Positions 12,410 to 23,809 of a stretch of 64,000 nucleotides of DNA are shown piece by piece. The stretch covers positions 372,001-436,000 of the forward strand of contig JABSSW010000038.1 in the NCBI GenBank assembly GCA_018902385.1, given 5' to 3'. The number at the start of each line of letters is the position of its first letter. The first letter of the stretch is position 1. This DNA comes from Physcia stellaris. Its lineage: Eukaryota > Ascomycota > Lecanoromycetes > Caliciales > Physciaceae. Both the position numbers and the translations under genes were made by a program. The notes under the pieces are model-generated. The model did not search any database. It was not told where the DNA came from and worked only from the letters and a program-made list of their open reading frames with translations.

Positions 12410-13119
12410 GCTTAAGCGCGGAGATTTTCTCACCGCTTCTTCTTCTTAGTCCTAGATTGGGGGATTTCGGCAGGGGCTGGATGCAGGTATAGATTCCGTC
12501 GAGGTTGGCAGTTGGGTTTGTGACGTACTTCGGTGTGTTTGGTTTTCAATGGTTGAAAGAGCGGAGCAACAATTGGGATTGATGCGCACTAGTAAGAAGA
12601 CGAGTGATGACCTATGTTTTGAGGGTAAAGCTAGACTTTATTGGTGTTAGACTTGGTTCGAAGGGATCGGTACCAATGACCCTGGGCTGATGTTGAAAGG
12701 TCCACTGGGCCATGCTGTTAATAGGACTTTCACCCCATCTTTTCAATCCTTCACTTTCATTTCGATACCAACTCTTGATGTCTGACGGACGAATTCGGTT
12801 TCGTGGCATCTGAGCTGTATAAAATGAGGTGGATTGTGACTTATTCGCTGTATAATATCGAAGATATATCTCTAAACAATCTTTGTAGCCAGTTATATCT
12901 GTCAACGCTAGTATCGCAATTTTCATCACAGACACCCTTATACATTCCTTTAGGTATTCAATCATGTGAGTTCCGATAGACTTGGGAGGAAAGGTCCCTA
13001 TGTCCTTCTGCCGATTCTTGAATCATCCAATCATGAATTGCGTAGACTGAAGGGATCAACATCCAAAAAGTACAGTCGGACGTGATACAGCTTGGGTATC
13101 TGTGTATGTAGCATGGTAG
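12410..13119. other. Intergenic, one doubtful minus-strand frame
   Basis: It holds a 117-codon ATG-started minus frame (12612-12965) with no recognised domain and no splice partner. I do not call it a gene. Confidence 0.35.
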
Positions 13120-14097
13120 TCACAGTGACCTCAACGTAGGAGGGAAAAGTCGCCAGGTATAGACATCATGCGCTGCATGCTCGGGGTCCTCTTCTTCTTC
13201 TAGGGTTGGATCTGTCTCTTCGATCGCCTTTCTCCTACTCATTGAGTCACTCTGATTAGCATCCGGTCGAGCCAGCTCGACACCGTTACTGCCATAAGTC
13301 AACTTCGTAGCTGCCAATTCCCAGTCTTTGTTTTCAGCCAAAGCATTCGCAAAGCCACCTTTCGTCACATCATTATACCTACTCACGGTAATCACGATCC
13401 TCTCCCCAACATCGAGAGCGAGCGCAGCTTTCATTAGCTTTGAGCCCGCAGCGAAAGCTTCAGGTTCACAGTAATCCCCAAATCTTAAATCCAGCTTAGC
13501 CGTCTTCAAAGCAACTCCTGATATCGCCAGATCCCTCAGAAGACCTGCTAATGATATAGCGCTCGATACTGGCTTCTCAAACCGGTCTACAAAGTAGTCG
13601 TCATAGTACATGATAAGTCCAACATGCTGTAGCCTCTTCCTCCAATAGATTGTCGACGAGCCACAGCCAAGTTTTTCGTGGAAAATGCGAGGTGTCAGAC
13701 AACTTATCGACTTGATATATGCTAGCGCAAGCTTTTGCTGCCACTTGATGCCCCTAAAACAATGCTTCGAATTCCCGATCTTGAAGTCGATCTTGGGAGG
13801 CCCTAACGGTTCACAAACAAACCAGAACACATTGTCGCCATAGAATATCGAGAGTGCTTCACTAGAGACGATGCGACATACTCTGAAGATGGATAACCGA
13901 AAGCTGGGCTCAAAGAAAGCCTCGTATCGACCGTGGCGAAAGCGGTTGTGGAGAAATGCTCTGCGATAACGCCACGGTCCAGAGGGAGAAGATGGAACTA
14001 TGGGACAACGGGTTTCGTGTGGAGATTGGAGTACGAGCGCGCACCGGTATATTTTGTTGCGCACTGTTCCTGGAAGGCAAAGGAAGGAAATCGGCAT
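13120..14097 (-). CDS. Fungal protein of unknown function with an LPxxVRNxIY-type N-terminus
   Basis: A single exon encodes 325 aa. It opens with SFLCLPGTVRNKIYRCAL, matching the F-box-like L-P-x-E-V/L-R-N-x-I-Y start seen in a very large group of lineage-specific fungal proteins. Next comes the group's FRVCRIVSSEALSIFYGDNVFWF (R-x-C-x...E-A...I-F-Y...N-x-F). The middle measures a LAGLLRDLAISGVALKTAKLDLRF-like stretch. The C-terminus is acidic (DPTLEEEEDPEHAAHD). The function is unknown. An F-box-type adaptor role is only an analogy. The ATG at 14097 places the motif at residue 4, so the start may be complete. Confidence 0.7.
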   Translation of the reverse strand: MPISFLCLPGTVRNKIYRCALVLQSPHETRCPIVPSSPSGPWRYRRAFLHNRFRHGRYEAFFEPSFRLSIFRVCRIVSSEALSIFYGDNVFWFVCEPLGPPKIDFKIGNSKHCFRGIKWQQKLALAYIKSISCLTPRIFHEKLGCGSSTIYWRKRLQHVGLIMYYDDYFVDRFEKPVSSAISLAGLLRDLAISGVALKTAKLDLRFGDYCEPEAFAAGSKLMKAALALDVGERIVITVSRYNDVTKGGFANALAENKDWELAATKLTYGSNGVELARPDANQSDSMSRRKAIEETDPTLEEEEDPEHAAHDVYTWRLFPPTLRSL

Positions 14098-14814
14098 GCT
14101 TCACGACAGGTATAGTAAAAGCTGATTAGGTATCAATCGCATACCTGAGAGGATATACCCTATAAAATCGCACGGCTAGACTAATAATTTGTAGATCCCA
14201 TGGGGTACGAGGTGAACGTCAGAGAAAAACACGCCCAAGACGATAGGGTATCGGCTGACTGAATAGTTTGAGCGCCGGTAGTGCCTTGGCGTAAAGAGAC
14301 GAGCCATTACTGCTTGTCGGTTCTGCAGAGGCAGATAACGTCCTGCTTTCAGGAGGTCCTTCTGTCTCGCTTTTGGAAGGAAGGAGCCGCGATTTTGTGG
14401 TTCATCTAATATTGTAAGGTTTCTATTATCCCATTACAATTTTTTCATCTTCAGACCGATGAGTGTATGTTCTCCTCCCTTCGTTATCTTCTTCTGTTGC
14501 GGTATCCCTCGTCGAGATAGGTACTCGAGTATATTTGATCGGGCAATATTAGATTACTCATATGCCAAGCAGTCTAATGACAGCCCTAAGCTTGTGCGAC
14601 GTCACGCTCACGAGTCACGAGTCACGACAAGAGTCGACAAGGGTCCGTCCCGAAGTTAAGCATTGAAGTGCCGAAGCTATCCGCGTTGCCGAGTCGCCAA
14701 GCTTCCCCGCATTATCAATGCCTTAAGGACCGCCACAACCTTCCTTGTCCTTTCCTCCAACCTCTGTCCCCACAATTCCAGGTCAATTGCCAGCGCGACC
14801 TTATCATTATCAAG

Positions 14815-16524
14815 ATGGCTGACTACGCTGACGAGAAAACGCGCGGCGACTCGCCCTCCAGCGGATACATCGAGCATGACGAGCATATGAGCGTCGGCAG
14901 ATATATCGCGACGCGCATTCCATCCCTCAAACCACCCATGAACAAGGCCCCCAACCCCTTTTCACTTCTTCGTCTTCTGAATGCACAGCAATGGCTCTTC
15001 TTTCTCGTTGCTTTCTTCGCTTGGTCTTGGGACGCGTTCGATTTCTTCACCGTTTCTTTGACTGTCGAGCAGCTGTCCGAGGAATTTGTCAAAACTCCAT
15101 CACAGATCACTTGGGGAATCACACTGGTGCTGATGTTCCGATCTGTCGGTAGTGTTATTTTCGGTGAGTAATACTCGAGCATTTGAGCCTAGCGCGATGA
15201 TATTGACTCGACCATCAGGTATTGCTGCTGATCGATATGGGCGCAAATGGCCTTTCGTTGTCAATAATATCCTCTTCATTATCCTCGAGCTAGGAACAGG
15301 CTTTTGTAATACATACAAGCAGTTCTTAGCATGCCGGGCCCTATTTGGCATTGCCATGGGAGGGCTGTACGGCAATGCCGCTGCGACAGCCCTAGAGGAC
15401 TGCCCTGAAGCGGCAAGAGGCATCCTAAGCGGGATGCTGCAGCAAGGCTACGCTTTTGGCTACCTCCTTGCTACGGTTTTTGCTCGTGGTCTCGTCGATA
15501 CCACGTCTCACGGCTGGAGACCCTTGTTCTGGTTCGGTGCATGCCCACCGGTCCTCATCATCATCTTCCGACTATGCTTGCCAGAGACCAAGTCCTTCCG
15601 AGAGCGACAGGCTGTCCGCGCCGCGAAGGGCAATGTTGCTGGTACTTTCATAGCTGAAGGCAGAGTTGCGCTTAAGAAACATTGGCTGCTACTGACATAC
15701 CTTGTTTTACTGATGGCCGGTTTCAACTTCATGGTATACGCAGCTGCTACGGTGGAGCTTATGCATCTTGCTAACACTATTGTAGTCACATGGCTCTCAG
15801 GACTTATATCCCACAATGTTGAAGAATCAGTACAATTTTTCGCCGAACGCCGTCACGGTGACTCAAGTTGTAGCAAACCTTGGGGCCATGACTGGTGGCA
15901 CCACCATTGGTTACTGTGAGTTCTGAAGCCTTCTAGGTCACCGGCTTGAATTAATCATTTCCAATAGCCTCCCAGATTTTCGGCCGTCGCTTTTCCATCA
16001 TTGTCATCTCGATCATCGGCGGGGTCCTATTGTACCCCTACTCGTTCACGGGCTCAAAGTCCGTTATCGCGGCAGCTTTCTTTGAACAATTCTGCGTCCA
16101 AGGCGCATGGGGAGTAATTCCTATCCATTTAATGGAACTCTCACCAGGATCTTTCAGGACCTTCGTGGTGGGCACGTCCTACCAGCTAGGCAATCTAGTC
16201 TCCTCTGCTTCCTCAACCATTGAATCTACCATTGGCGAGCGTTTTCCTCTTCCACCCAAGGGCAAGACCAAGAGATATGAGTACGGCAAAGTTATCTGTA
16301 TCTTCATGGCTTGCGTGTTTGTTTATGTCATTGTCCTTGCATTAGTTGGGCCTGAGCGACTGGGCAGGAAGTTTGGCGTTGCGCATGACAATGATATGGC
16401 CGAAGCTGCGGGCCAGGACGCAATGGCACAGGTGGTGCATCACAGGGACGGGAAGGGGGCAGCTGATGCGGACTCGAGTGATGATGGAAAGGATCATGAC
16501 CATGGGAAGATGGGTCCCGTATAA
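14815..16524 (+). CDS. JEN1-like MFS monocarboxylate/proton symporter
   Basis: Four exons, join(14815..15163,15219..15733,15786..15915,15968..16524), give 516 aa. The introns are 52-55 bp, in phase, and one has a perfect GCTAAC branch site. Membrane helices start at QQWLFFLVAFFAWSWDAFDFF, and the MFS signature ADRYGRKWPF follows TM2. The JEN family motif appears across the intron 2 junction as NFM + SHGSQD, and YLLATVFARGLVDTT and ALFGIAMGGLYGNAA are strongly JEN-like. The protein should import lactate, pyruvate or related short carboxylates at the plasma membrane. The C-terminal tail is hydrophilic, His/Asp-rich (DGKDHDHGKM). JEN genes are usually glucose-repressed; no operator was identified here. 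Confidence 0.9.
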
Positions 16525-16991
16525 TTAACAGCCTGAGTTATTATAATGTAGGTTTATTGGTGACAGGGGTGTAGCTTTAGGACCTTGGCGTTCGGCTAGC
16601 CACGTCCAATCCGAGCCAATCCCATCATGCCTGAATCATTTGCCCTTTGTTGAAGTTGTCATTCACTCCTCACAATTCGCACAAATTCTTCGATGCGTTT
16701 CTCGAACGCAAGTGGCTTCTTCTGACGTGCTGGTCGCCGTGGGATATTGTGAGTCATGTTCTGATCGCTTTCAAGCCGGGGAGGGACTGACCGAGTTTGA
16801 CCCGCGATGTCAGTCGGACTATCTACTTCGGTATGAACCCAGCCTTGTTTCTTGTTGTTTTGTTGCCTTTAGTACGCCGTAGTTGACACCGATCTCTTTA
16901 GAAAACCTATTATTTCTATTAATCCACATTTGGCCTGTCTGCTCGAAACTCATACTCTATTCGCGACAACCAGCCCTGAAAGATAAACGCT
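16525..16991. other. Intergenic, promoter side of rvt
   Basis: 467 bp between the transporter stop and the rvt start, with no gene seen. Confidence 0.4.
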
Positions 16992-19916
16992 ATGGCACCA
17001 AAAGGCAGTGTGTATTCCCAGACATTGCACGACATTACAAACACCAAGCTGGATGAACTTGCGAAGAAGCGAAAAAACTTTGAGAAGCAGTCGGAACAGA
17101 TTAGTGCTCTCACGCTGGAAGAACAAGATGCTGCTAAAAAGCTCGCTATCGTGGCTGAAAATATGAAAACCTGCTTTTCAATTGTGACCTCCAAGGGCGG
17201 TGTTGTCCGCGGTTCTTCGAATCATTCCCGATTAGAAATTGATCTCGGCAACATTGATAGGTTCCTAGCACAAGCACGATATGACCCATCGGTGTCGCCT
17301 AAAGTTTTGGAACAGTGGCGCGATACCATGGTCCGCCATCTCGAGATACAATCTTTGAAGTATACCTACGCCTCTTTATATGGTCAATTGACGACAGAGT
17401 GGCTCTCCAGTAACCAGGGTCCGGTATCTACCACGCAAGATGAGGATGCTGAGATGAAAGACTTCGAGCATGTGTCCACGGCTAAGAAGATCGAGTCACG
17501 GCGTAAATGGGAAGATTCTGTATTCCATGCCGTGGAAATTGATCGGTCTGCTGTAACGGAGCTGCTTCACAGCTTATTCGAATCTACCCCAGAGGACTCC
17601 AAGCATTTAGTGAAAGCTTTGAGACAGTTGCGGGACAAGGTCGCAGACTTCGAGCAAGAACTGGCGAGACCTGAGAGTTTCAATAGAAATACTCTTACTT
17701 GGATCATCACGGGTCTCATTGCTTCTGATCTCTTGGACGACGAAAAGCGTGCTGCTCTACGAGACTTCATGGCCAATCCCACAATACTTAATGAAATAGC
17801 AGACGTTCTCAATATGCGTATGGCGGCACTTGAGGATTGGTCTTGGGGTGACGAGGTCTTGCTGGAGCAGCGTCGCAAGTTGAACGGAAGTTTCAATATC
17901 TACATGCACGAGGATCTGCTGCAAGCCATATTTCTCCAGTACATCGGGGTTCGGTGGTCTGTCTTCTGGAAACAGGCTTTTGCTAATTTTCGCAAATCCA
18001 ACAGCGTCTGGAAGACGTCACGTACATCCATCGACCCATTGGATCGAAAACGTCGCGATTATTTTCTAGGTGCAGTGTCCGAGACCTCGAGCAACGTTGA
18101 CTCCAAAAGGCAAGATATTTATCGGAAGAGCTACTTCGTATCCCAGCTCCTCGACTATGAGACTCAAAAAGGCTCTACGGAGGAAGGAGATGAGGAGGCT
18201 GAGCTTGAGACCATGGCCGTGCAGAAACCGCAGGGTCGGGCTAGGCAATCAGCCAGCGGATACGCTGGAGGGCAAGCAACCCACAAACGGAAGGTTAATA
18301 AAACCCACAACAGTATCAGGCAGAATAGATCAGCATATGCCAACGAGCTGGAGATGACCGATGCCGATGAAGGTGTAGATGATGAAAACGATAAGCCTAA
18401 AAATCCCATGGAAGCTAAGCAGAACTTGCTTCACCTTCTCTCAACAGAAATTTTAATCAAGACTCGACTGCATGGCGAACTTACCTGCTTTCGATCTCAA
18501 GTCGATAATTTGTATCCTTCGCTTCCACACAGCACCATCGCTGTGGTCTTGAGTTTCTTCGGTGTCTCTCAGAAGTGGCTCAACTTCTTGACTCGTTTCC
18601 TCAAGGCACCACTCAAGTTTCAGGATGATGATTCATCAGGACCTCGGCAGCGTCAGACCGGTACTCCTGGATCGCATGTCCTTAGCGAAGTATTTGCTGA
18701 AACCATTTTGTTTGTCTTAGACTTCCAGATCAATCAAGAAACCAATGGCGAGTTGCTCTGGCGGATGCAGGATGACTTCTGGTTTTGGTCATCTAACCAT
18801 GCAACATGTGTCAAAGCCTGGTCGATAGTTCAACGCTTCATCAAAGTTATGGGCCTAGGCCTCAACAATGCTCGTACTGGTGCGTTGCGAATGTCGCGGA
18901 AGTCGGACGACCTGAACAGGATGGTGCCACTTGACGTCGGCAACGCGCTACCGAGAGGTGAAATCCGATGGGGTATGCTACATCTCAAACCCGAGTCTGG
19001 CCGTTTCGAAATCGATCAAGAATTGGTCGACCATCATATTGACGAGCTCAGCCGTCAACTCAAAGACAAAACTTCCAAAATATTTGCCTGGATTCAAGCG
19101 TGGAATAGCTACGCCGCAACTTTCTTCACTTCGAATTTCGGGAAACCCGCCAACTGTTTCGGTCGCCAGCACGTAGATAATATGCTTGCCACCCATGAGC
19201 GCATTCAGCGACAGCTATTCAAATCCTCGGCAGGTACACGAGAGAATAGTGGCGGTGGCAGCGTCATCGAGTTTCTGAAACGTACGATTGAGCAACGCTT
19301 TGGTGTGAAGGACATACCAGACGGGTATTTCTACTTCCCAGCCGAGCTCGGCGGCCTCGATGTCCGCAATCCCTTTATCGGTTTACTTCAGATACGCGAT
19401 GCCGTGAAAGATGATCCTAATAATCTTTTAGAGGATTTTGAGGAGGCGGAGAAGGAGGCCTACAGAGCTGCGAAGGTCCGCTTTGAGAACTGGCGGGCAG
19501 GTAATACGGAAGATATCCATGTTGGTATTCAAGATCCAGGATTCGAACCCAAGGACAGTGCCACGTTCTTCTCGTTCGAGGAGTACACCAAATATCGCGA
19601 AGCACTGCATTATGGTTTCACTAACGAGTTGGCTGAGGTTTTCACCACTCTCTTAGCAAAGCCTCAAGAACAGTGCATTAAATATGATTCAAATGGAGAG
19701 GTTGTGAGAGCGCTGACTGCACTTGGCGGTACGCGTGGGCCGATGGGAATCCTCAGTGACTGGTGGTTGATGGAACCTTACTGGATGTGGGTCGCGCAGC
19801 TGTATGGACCGGAGATGATTGATAAGTTTGGCGGTTTCCAGATCGTAGAGCCGAGTTGGTTGCCTATGGGTATGGTGAGTGAGTTCCGGAGCGGAAGGGT
19901 TGATTGGCAGGAATGA
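16992..19916 (+). CDS. rvt: Reverse-transcriptase-related cellular protein (rvt-type)
   Basis: An uninterrupted single exon encodes 974 aa. A basic coiled-coil-like N-terminus (residues about 10-60) precedes a helical region. A charged linker rich in Lys, Asp and Glu (about 385-470) follows, then an RT core. Visible RT motifs in order are: A-type QVDNLYPSLPHSTI with Asp505; B-type QTGTPGSHVLSE at 555-567; C-type LWRMQDDFWFWS with Asp594-Asp595; D-type GLGLNNARTGALRM at about 622-635; and E-type IRWGMLHLKPESGRF near 660. This matches the rvt class of single-copy, domesticated RT-like genes described in fungi. All three catalytic aspartates are kept and there is no endonuclease, gag or LTR around it. 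The DNA looks like its neighbours, not like the AT-rich island. The cellular role is unresolved in the family. Confidence 0.85.
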   Translation: MAPKGSVYSQTLHDITNTKLDELAKKRKNFEKQSEQISALTLEEQDAAKKLAIVAENMKTCFSIVTSKGGVVRGSSNHSRLEIDLGNIDRFLAQARYDPSVSPKVLEQWRDTMVRHLEIQSLKYTYASLYGQLTTEWLSSNQGPVSTTQDEDAEMKDFEHVSTAKKIESRRKWEDSVFHAVEIDRSAVTELLHSLFESTPEDSKHLVKALRQLRDKVADFEQELARPESFNRNTLTWIITGLIASDLLDDEKRAALRDFMANPTILNEIADVLNMRMAALEDWSWGDEVLLEQRRKLNGSFNIYMHEDLLQAIFLQYIGVRWSVFWKQAFANFRKSNSVWKTSRTSIDPLDRKRRDYFLGAVSETSSNVDSKRQDIYRKSYFVSQLLDYETQKGSTEEGDEEAELETMAVQKPQGRARQSASGYAGGQATHKRKVNKTHNSIRQNRSAYANELEMTDADEGVDDENDKPKNPMEAKQNLLHLLSTEILIKTRLHGELTCFRSQVDNLYPSLPHSTIAVVLSFFGVSQKWLNFLTRFLKAPLKFQDDDSSGPRQRQTGTPGSHVLSEVFAETILFVLDFQINQETNGELLWRMQDDFWFWSSNHATCVKAWSIVQRFIKVMGLGLNNARTGALRMSRKSDDLNRMVPLDVGNALPRGEIRWGMLHLKPESGRFEIDQELVDHHIDELSRQLKDKTSKIFAWIQAWNSYAATFFTSNFGKPANCFGRQHVDNMLATHERIQRQLFKSSAGTRENSGGGSVIEFLKRTIEQRFGVKDIPDGYFYFPAELGGLDVRNPFIGLLQIRDAVKDDPNNLLEDFEEAEKEAYRAAKVRFENWRAGNTEDIHVGIQDPGFEPKDSATFFSFEEYTKYREALHYGFTNELAEVFTTLLAKPQEQCIKYDSNGEVVRALTALGGTRGPMGILSDWWLMEPYWMWVAQLYGPEMIDKFGGFQIVEPSWLPMGMVSEFRSGRVDWQE

Positions 19917-22330
19917 AGCGTAAGCATACGGGACTCCGTGTAGGTGCGCCGACTTCTAATTCTGATCATCACAATCAGCTCCAGGTGGAGTTGAAGTACA
20001 TGTATCAGAAGATCCGGGATGCAGTACAGATTCGGTCGATGAATCAATACTTGACAACACTCTCGATAACTCCACACGTTCGCTTGATGCAGTATTCATC
20101 TCTGTCACATCATGAAATTTTTCCTTCTGGACATGTTCCCGTTTAATTCGTCCATGCAACACAGTGTGCTGATACGGGAAGACTATATGAGAGGGGTTTC
20201 GATCGGCAGGCGTCCTCATTAAATAGAACGCTTTCGCCCAAGCCCTTCCCTTCCTCATTCTTCATCTTTTCTTGGCCCCGCTTACCCATTCCTGTTAGCA
20301 CTCTTTCGGCCTTTTCACTTTAGCCCGGTTCATGATTATTTTTTCGTCCTTAGTCCTTATAAGTACGTCAGCAGAGTACATGAAACACGTCGTCCACGTT
20401 AGTCCTGGGTAATCTCGTACCTACATGGCTTACAAGTACATCAACTAAAAGGACCATCGATGTTCCTTTCAACTCCTGTACCGTTCTTATCGTACCTTGC
20501 CACTAGCGCGAATGCGATGTTTACGTCGAATTTCACTGCGTCAAGAACTAGAATTTAGTTCTGTACTGCAGGTCGTCTTCACGACGGCCAGTATTAATAA
20601 GCCTTACTAGTGAAATGGGACTGATGCTCCAATAAGGCTTAATGGACAAACACAAACCGTCATGATAGGCCTGTTCGTAGATTGAGAGGGGTTTCGTTCC
20701 ATAATTAGGCTGTAGAAGTGGAAGAAATATTCGACAGACTCTTGAATCCTATACATTCAGTTTTAAGATTCAGGGATGAATAAGGCCCAAAAGACCAAGG
20801 TTTTGCATACAAAAACGACGAAAAGGAACAATATCAATCTCCCTCTAACTTCATAGCATTAGCCCCACCCTCCTCGCACCCAACATGATTTTCCCTATCA
20901 ATTAGCGTCCCATCTTTCAACCCCTTTTCCACAATTAAGCCCGCACGAAAAAGCGACACCATCCCAATCCTCTACCGTCAAAGCTCTCCTCCCGATTTCC
21001 GCACTTTGTTGCGCTAACAACAGACACTAAGAACATGTCCCATCAACTAGCTGGGCGCATCCCGGCCTGAATGCTTGCTCAACGGCGGTTCGTACTAAAG
21101 GGGGAATTGAAAGTGGATGTTGGAAGTCGAGTAGGAGGGGTGAGGGGCTTAAATGTCCAGGTTCCATTAGATCTAGTCTATGGAGAGCTTGCTGGATCTA
21201 ACCTGGGAGTTGAAAGTTGGTCAGTACGAGGTTATCGCTCGGTATCTTGCATGAAGGTGAAAACTTGAAAGTTATTTTGTCTTGGACTGTATATTTGATG
21301 AGCTAGGCTTTTGGCGGAAGTGATTCAGGGCTGGGTGAGAGTTTGGAATGAGCGTATGTTCGGAGCGAATGCTGAGATGAGATAATTGAAGACTACCATT
21401 TCGGACAACATCAGGGTGAGTGGGATGAACGTATCGCTAATGAGAGTATCATATGGTGAAGTGAGCGAGGGGAAGCTGTTGGGAACTAGTCTCTGCTTAT
21501 ATATATAATACACTTGAAAGAGCGCAGGTACCCTAAAACAGTTATACTCTCTGATTACAAATGCCCCTGCGGATATGAATGAGAGCTCTAAAGCTCTTTT
21601 CTTTGCTGGTGGAGACGATGACTTGTAATTCGGTGAGAGATGAGTGAGACTGCGATTTATTTTGAGATTTTGTATCTGATATTTCGTCAGAACTAGCTAT
21701 TTGTCAGTATTCTATGATATAGACGGCATGTCGGTGGTACGGAGATTGCCCTTCTCATGATCCCGCTGATCATCGTGATGTGTGCATGTCGTCACACGTG
21801 TTCTAATTTGAATGATGATGGAATAAGTCATGTTAATAGTCTGGAACAGCAGGACTGATATGCTAAGATACTTTACGCTACATAACTACCAGAACAGCGT
21901 TGGTGCGGTACCGGAGTTTATCCTATGCACTAGGCAGGGTGGTACTCTTTTTGGGGTTTACTCGCGAGTGCTTCTTAGAGATCGCTCAGAGAGGCCGGGA
22001 AAAAACCGCTCGAAGGATAAATTTAGTATCAGAAAGACCGGCCGATTTGAGTCAATTGGGGCGAGCTCTATCAGCCTGGGCACACTCGAACAGTTATATC
22101 ACAAAAGGGTGACATGCCGGTTCATGGGATACCTTGGTACTCTCCAAGCAATAGAAAGGTCATATATCATATCTGCGAAATTCAAAGTCGAGACCCTTCC
22201 CAAAACAGAAATCCCTGCCACGAGTAAACCATCCCGACGGACCAAAGGAGAAACCTGAAACTCCGCACTTAATTCAAGGAAGGGTATCGTCGGATTCACG
22301 ACGTCCTACGATGGCGTGTCTCTTACATAT
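19917..22330. other. Intergenic, 2.4 kb without a supported gene
   Basis: No convincing coding frame. A small imperfect hairpin (TAAGCCTTA / TAAGGCTTA arms) lies near 20598-20640. A 142-codon frame at 21830-22258 has no family features. TATATATA occurs at 21499-21507. Confidence 0.4.
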
Positions 22331-23809
22331 TCAACGTCCCGACGGCGCTGTAGGGATGCTGGGGACCACTGGTCTGCGAGCCGCGGTAGTGCTCGAGTCG
22401 TACCGGGTTCTGCGTGCCATCTCTAGGTCCTTCTCAATAGTGGTGGCATTTGCTCCATATTTGTGCTCAAAGTTCCACATATCGCGACGGCGTCGCTCTT
22501 CAACATGGGGATCGAGCGTCTGATTTTGGCCGTCCTTCGGCGCGCCTCCTCGCCTTAGACCAAGACGTCGTGGCCAGCGATTAATGAAGTCGAAAGGTGC
22601 CAATTCGTACGAGTCCGGGGAAGCATCCAAGGAGATGAGCGAAGAAGCATGGAAATCGAAGACGTTGTGATGTGTTAGAATCTCGTCTCCAATAACAACG
22701 TCAGAGCAACAATTTTCGAGAATCTCGAATGTCACAGGAACACGCTCTCCGGTGGCAAAAGTCCAGTAAGTGTCGACTTGGCCTATTGTGTATGCACAAC
22801 TGCCATCAGCAAATTGTAGCCAGTTACGGTGTTCTGTTTCCTTCTTGATCTTGAAGCCACGGTTGATGGCAAATTGCATATCCATAACGTTCCGCTCCGC
22901 CCCCGAATCTGGGACGGCGAGGACGTCATATTCATCTGCCAGAACTCCCTGCAAGCGCTGGCAAGTCTCGCCGAGGAAAGCGAAAGTAGCATGTTTGCTG
23001 GCTACCGGAAACAGACATGATGTCAGACGGTGGCGAAACCTCGACATAGTCTCCGTGGCGGTGAGAAAACCATTCCCCAATATCAAATCATAGATGCAGC
23101 GCGGGAGGACATGGCAGATGATCGGGACGGCCTTCTCAGGAGACTCAGCAAACGACCAACGCAAGGAGACGGTCCCTATTGAATTTAACTTTCGCGAATT
23201 TCCAAGGGTGAAGGACGAAGGCAGATTCTCGATCGTTAATCCAAGTCTCGCTGCATAGGACGCCGATATTACGTTCTTTTGAGAGCCGGTGTCTGCTACA
23301 GCAGAAGTACGAGAGTTGTTTGCAAAGCCAGCAAGACCTTGCTTCCGTTTTGTTTCAGACCCTTTCAGCCGATGCTCGATCCTATCCGGTATATGTTTGC
23401 GAATAAAATTTCTTTGCTGCCTCTCCTTCGCTTTCCCCGCTTTCTCCACTTCCTTTCGTAATTTTTCTTCCTCGTTTCTCTGAGCCCGTAGTGCCGCCAG
23501 CTTAAGCTTGTTATCATATAGCCTTTCCTCGTTTCTCTGAGCCCGTAGCTCCGCCAGCTTGACCTTGTTATCATATCGCTCCCGTTCTCTTTCATCGCTT
23601 AGTATAAAGTAAGCCTGTTGCACCCGGTGAAATGTTTCAGACGCAGCTTGCTTTGTTGCTTCATCGATAGATGTATTTCTATCAGGGTGACAGACGAGAA
23701 TCAGCTTGCGATAGGCGCTCTTAATGACAGCTAGGGGAGCGCTCTCCTCAACGCCCAAGGCCTTGTAAGGGTCTGGAGCATGGAGTACTTGTCGCGATAC
23801 ATGATTCAT
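22331..23809 (-). CDS. J-domain protein fused to two retropepsin-like domains
   Basis: A single exon encodes 492 aa. Residues 12-80 form a DnaJ domain with the HPD motif at 41-43, so it should stimulate an Hsp70. A charged helical linker carries a 19-residue tandem repeat (YDNKVKLAELRAQRNEER, then YDNKLKLAALRAQRNEEE). Two retropepsin-like folds follow. The first has DTGS at 173-176 and DLILGNGFL at 241-249. The second has DSGA at 301-304 and DVVIGDEIL at 370-378. Each pair is the catalytic-Asp and hydrophobic-Gly signature of viral-type aspartic proteases, so the two domains could pair within one chain. Protease activity is an inference. There is no RT or integrase next to it. An inverted-repeat element sits about 150 bp upstream of the start codon. 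Confidence 0.8.
   Translation of the reverse strand: MNHVSRQVLHAPDPYKALGVEESAPLAVIKSAYRKLILVCHPDRNTSIDEATKQAASETFHRVQQAYFILSDERERERYDNKVKLAELRAQRNEERLYDNKLKLAALRAQRNEEEKLRKEVEKAGKAKERQQRNFIRKHIPDRIEHRLKGSETKRKQGLAGFANNSRTSAVADTGSQKNVISASYAARLGLTIENLPSSFTLGNSRKLNSIGTVSLRWSFAESPEKAVPIICHVLPRCIYDLILGNGFLTATETMSRFRHRLTSCLFPVASKHATFAFLGETCQRLQGVLADEYDVLAVPDSGAERNVMDMQFAINRGFKIKKETEHRNWLQFADGSCAYTIGQVDTYWTFATGERVPVTFEILENCCSDVVIGDEILTHHNVFDFHASSLISLDASPDSYELAPFDFINRWPRRLGLRRGGAPKDGQNQTLDPHVEERRRRDMWNFEHKYGANATTIEKDLEMARRTRYDSSTTAARRPVVPSIPTAPSGR
23467..23580 (-). repeat. 57-bp tandem duplication inside the J-protein gene
   Basis: CCTCGTTTCTCTGAGCCCG starts at 23470 and again at 23527, and similarity continues through TTATCATAT. 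The 57-bp period is in frame and makes the 19-residue linker repeat. Confidence 0.8.

Noticed and set aside
12612-12965. 117-codon minus frame
   Set aside because: ATG-started but no recognisable feature or conserved pattern; likely chance.
14640-14720. 5S rRNA-like GAAGTTAAGC sequence
   Set aside because: Only a short internal-promoter-like stretch matches; the rest of the 5S molecule is absent.
21830-22258. 142-codon plus frame
   Set aside because: No family motif, biased composition or splice partner; it lies in otherwise empty sequence.
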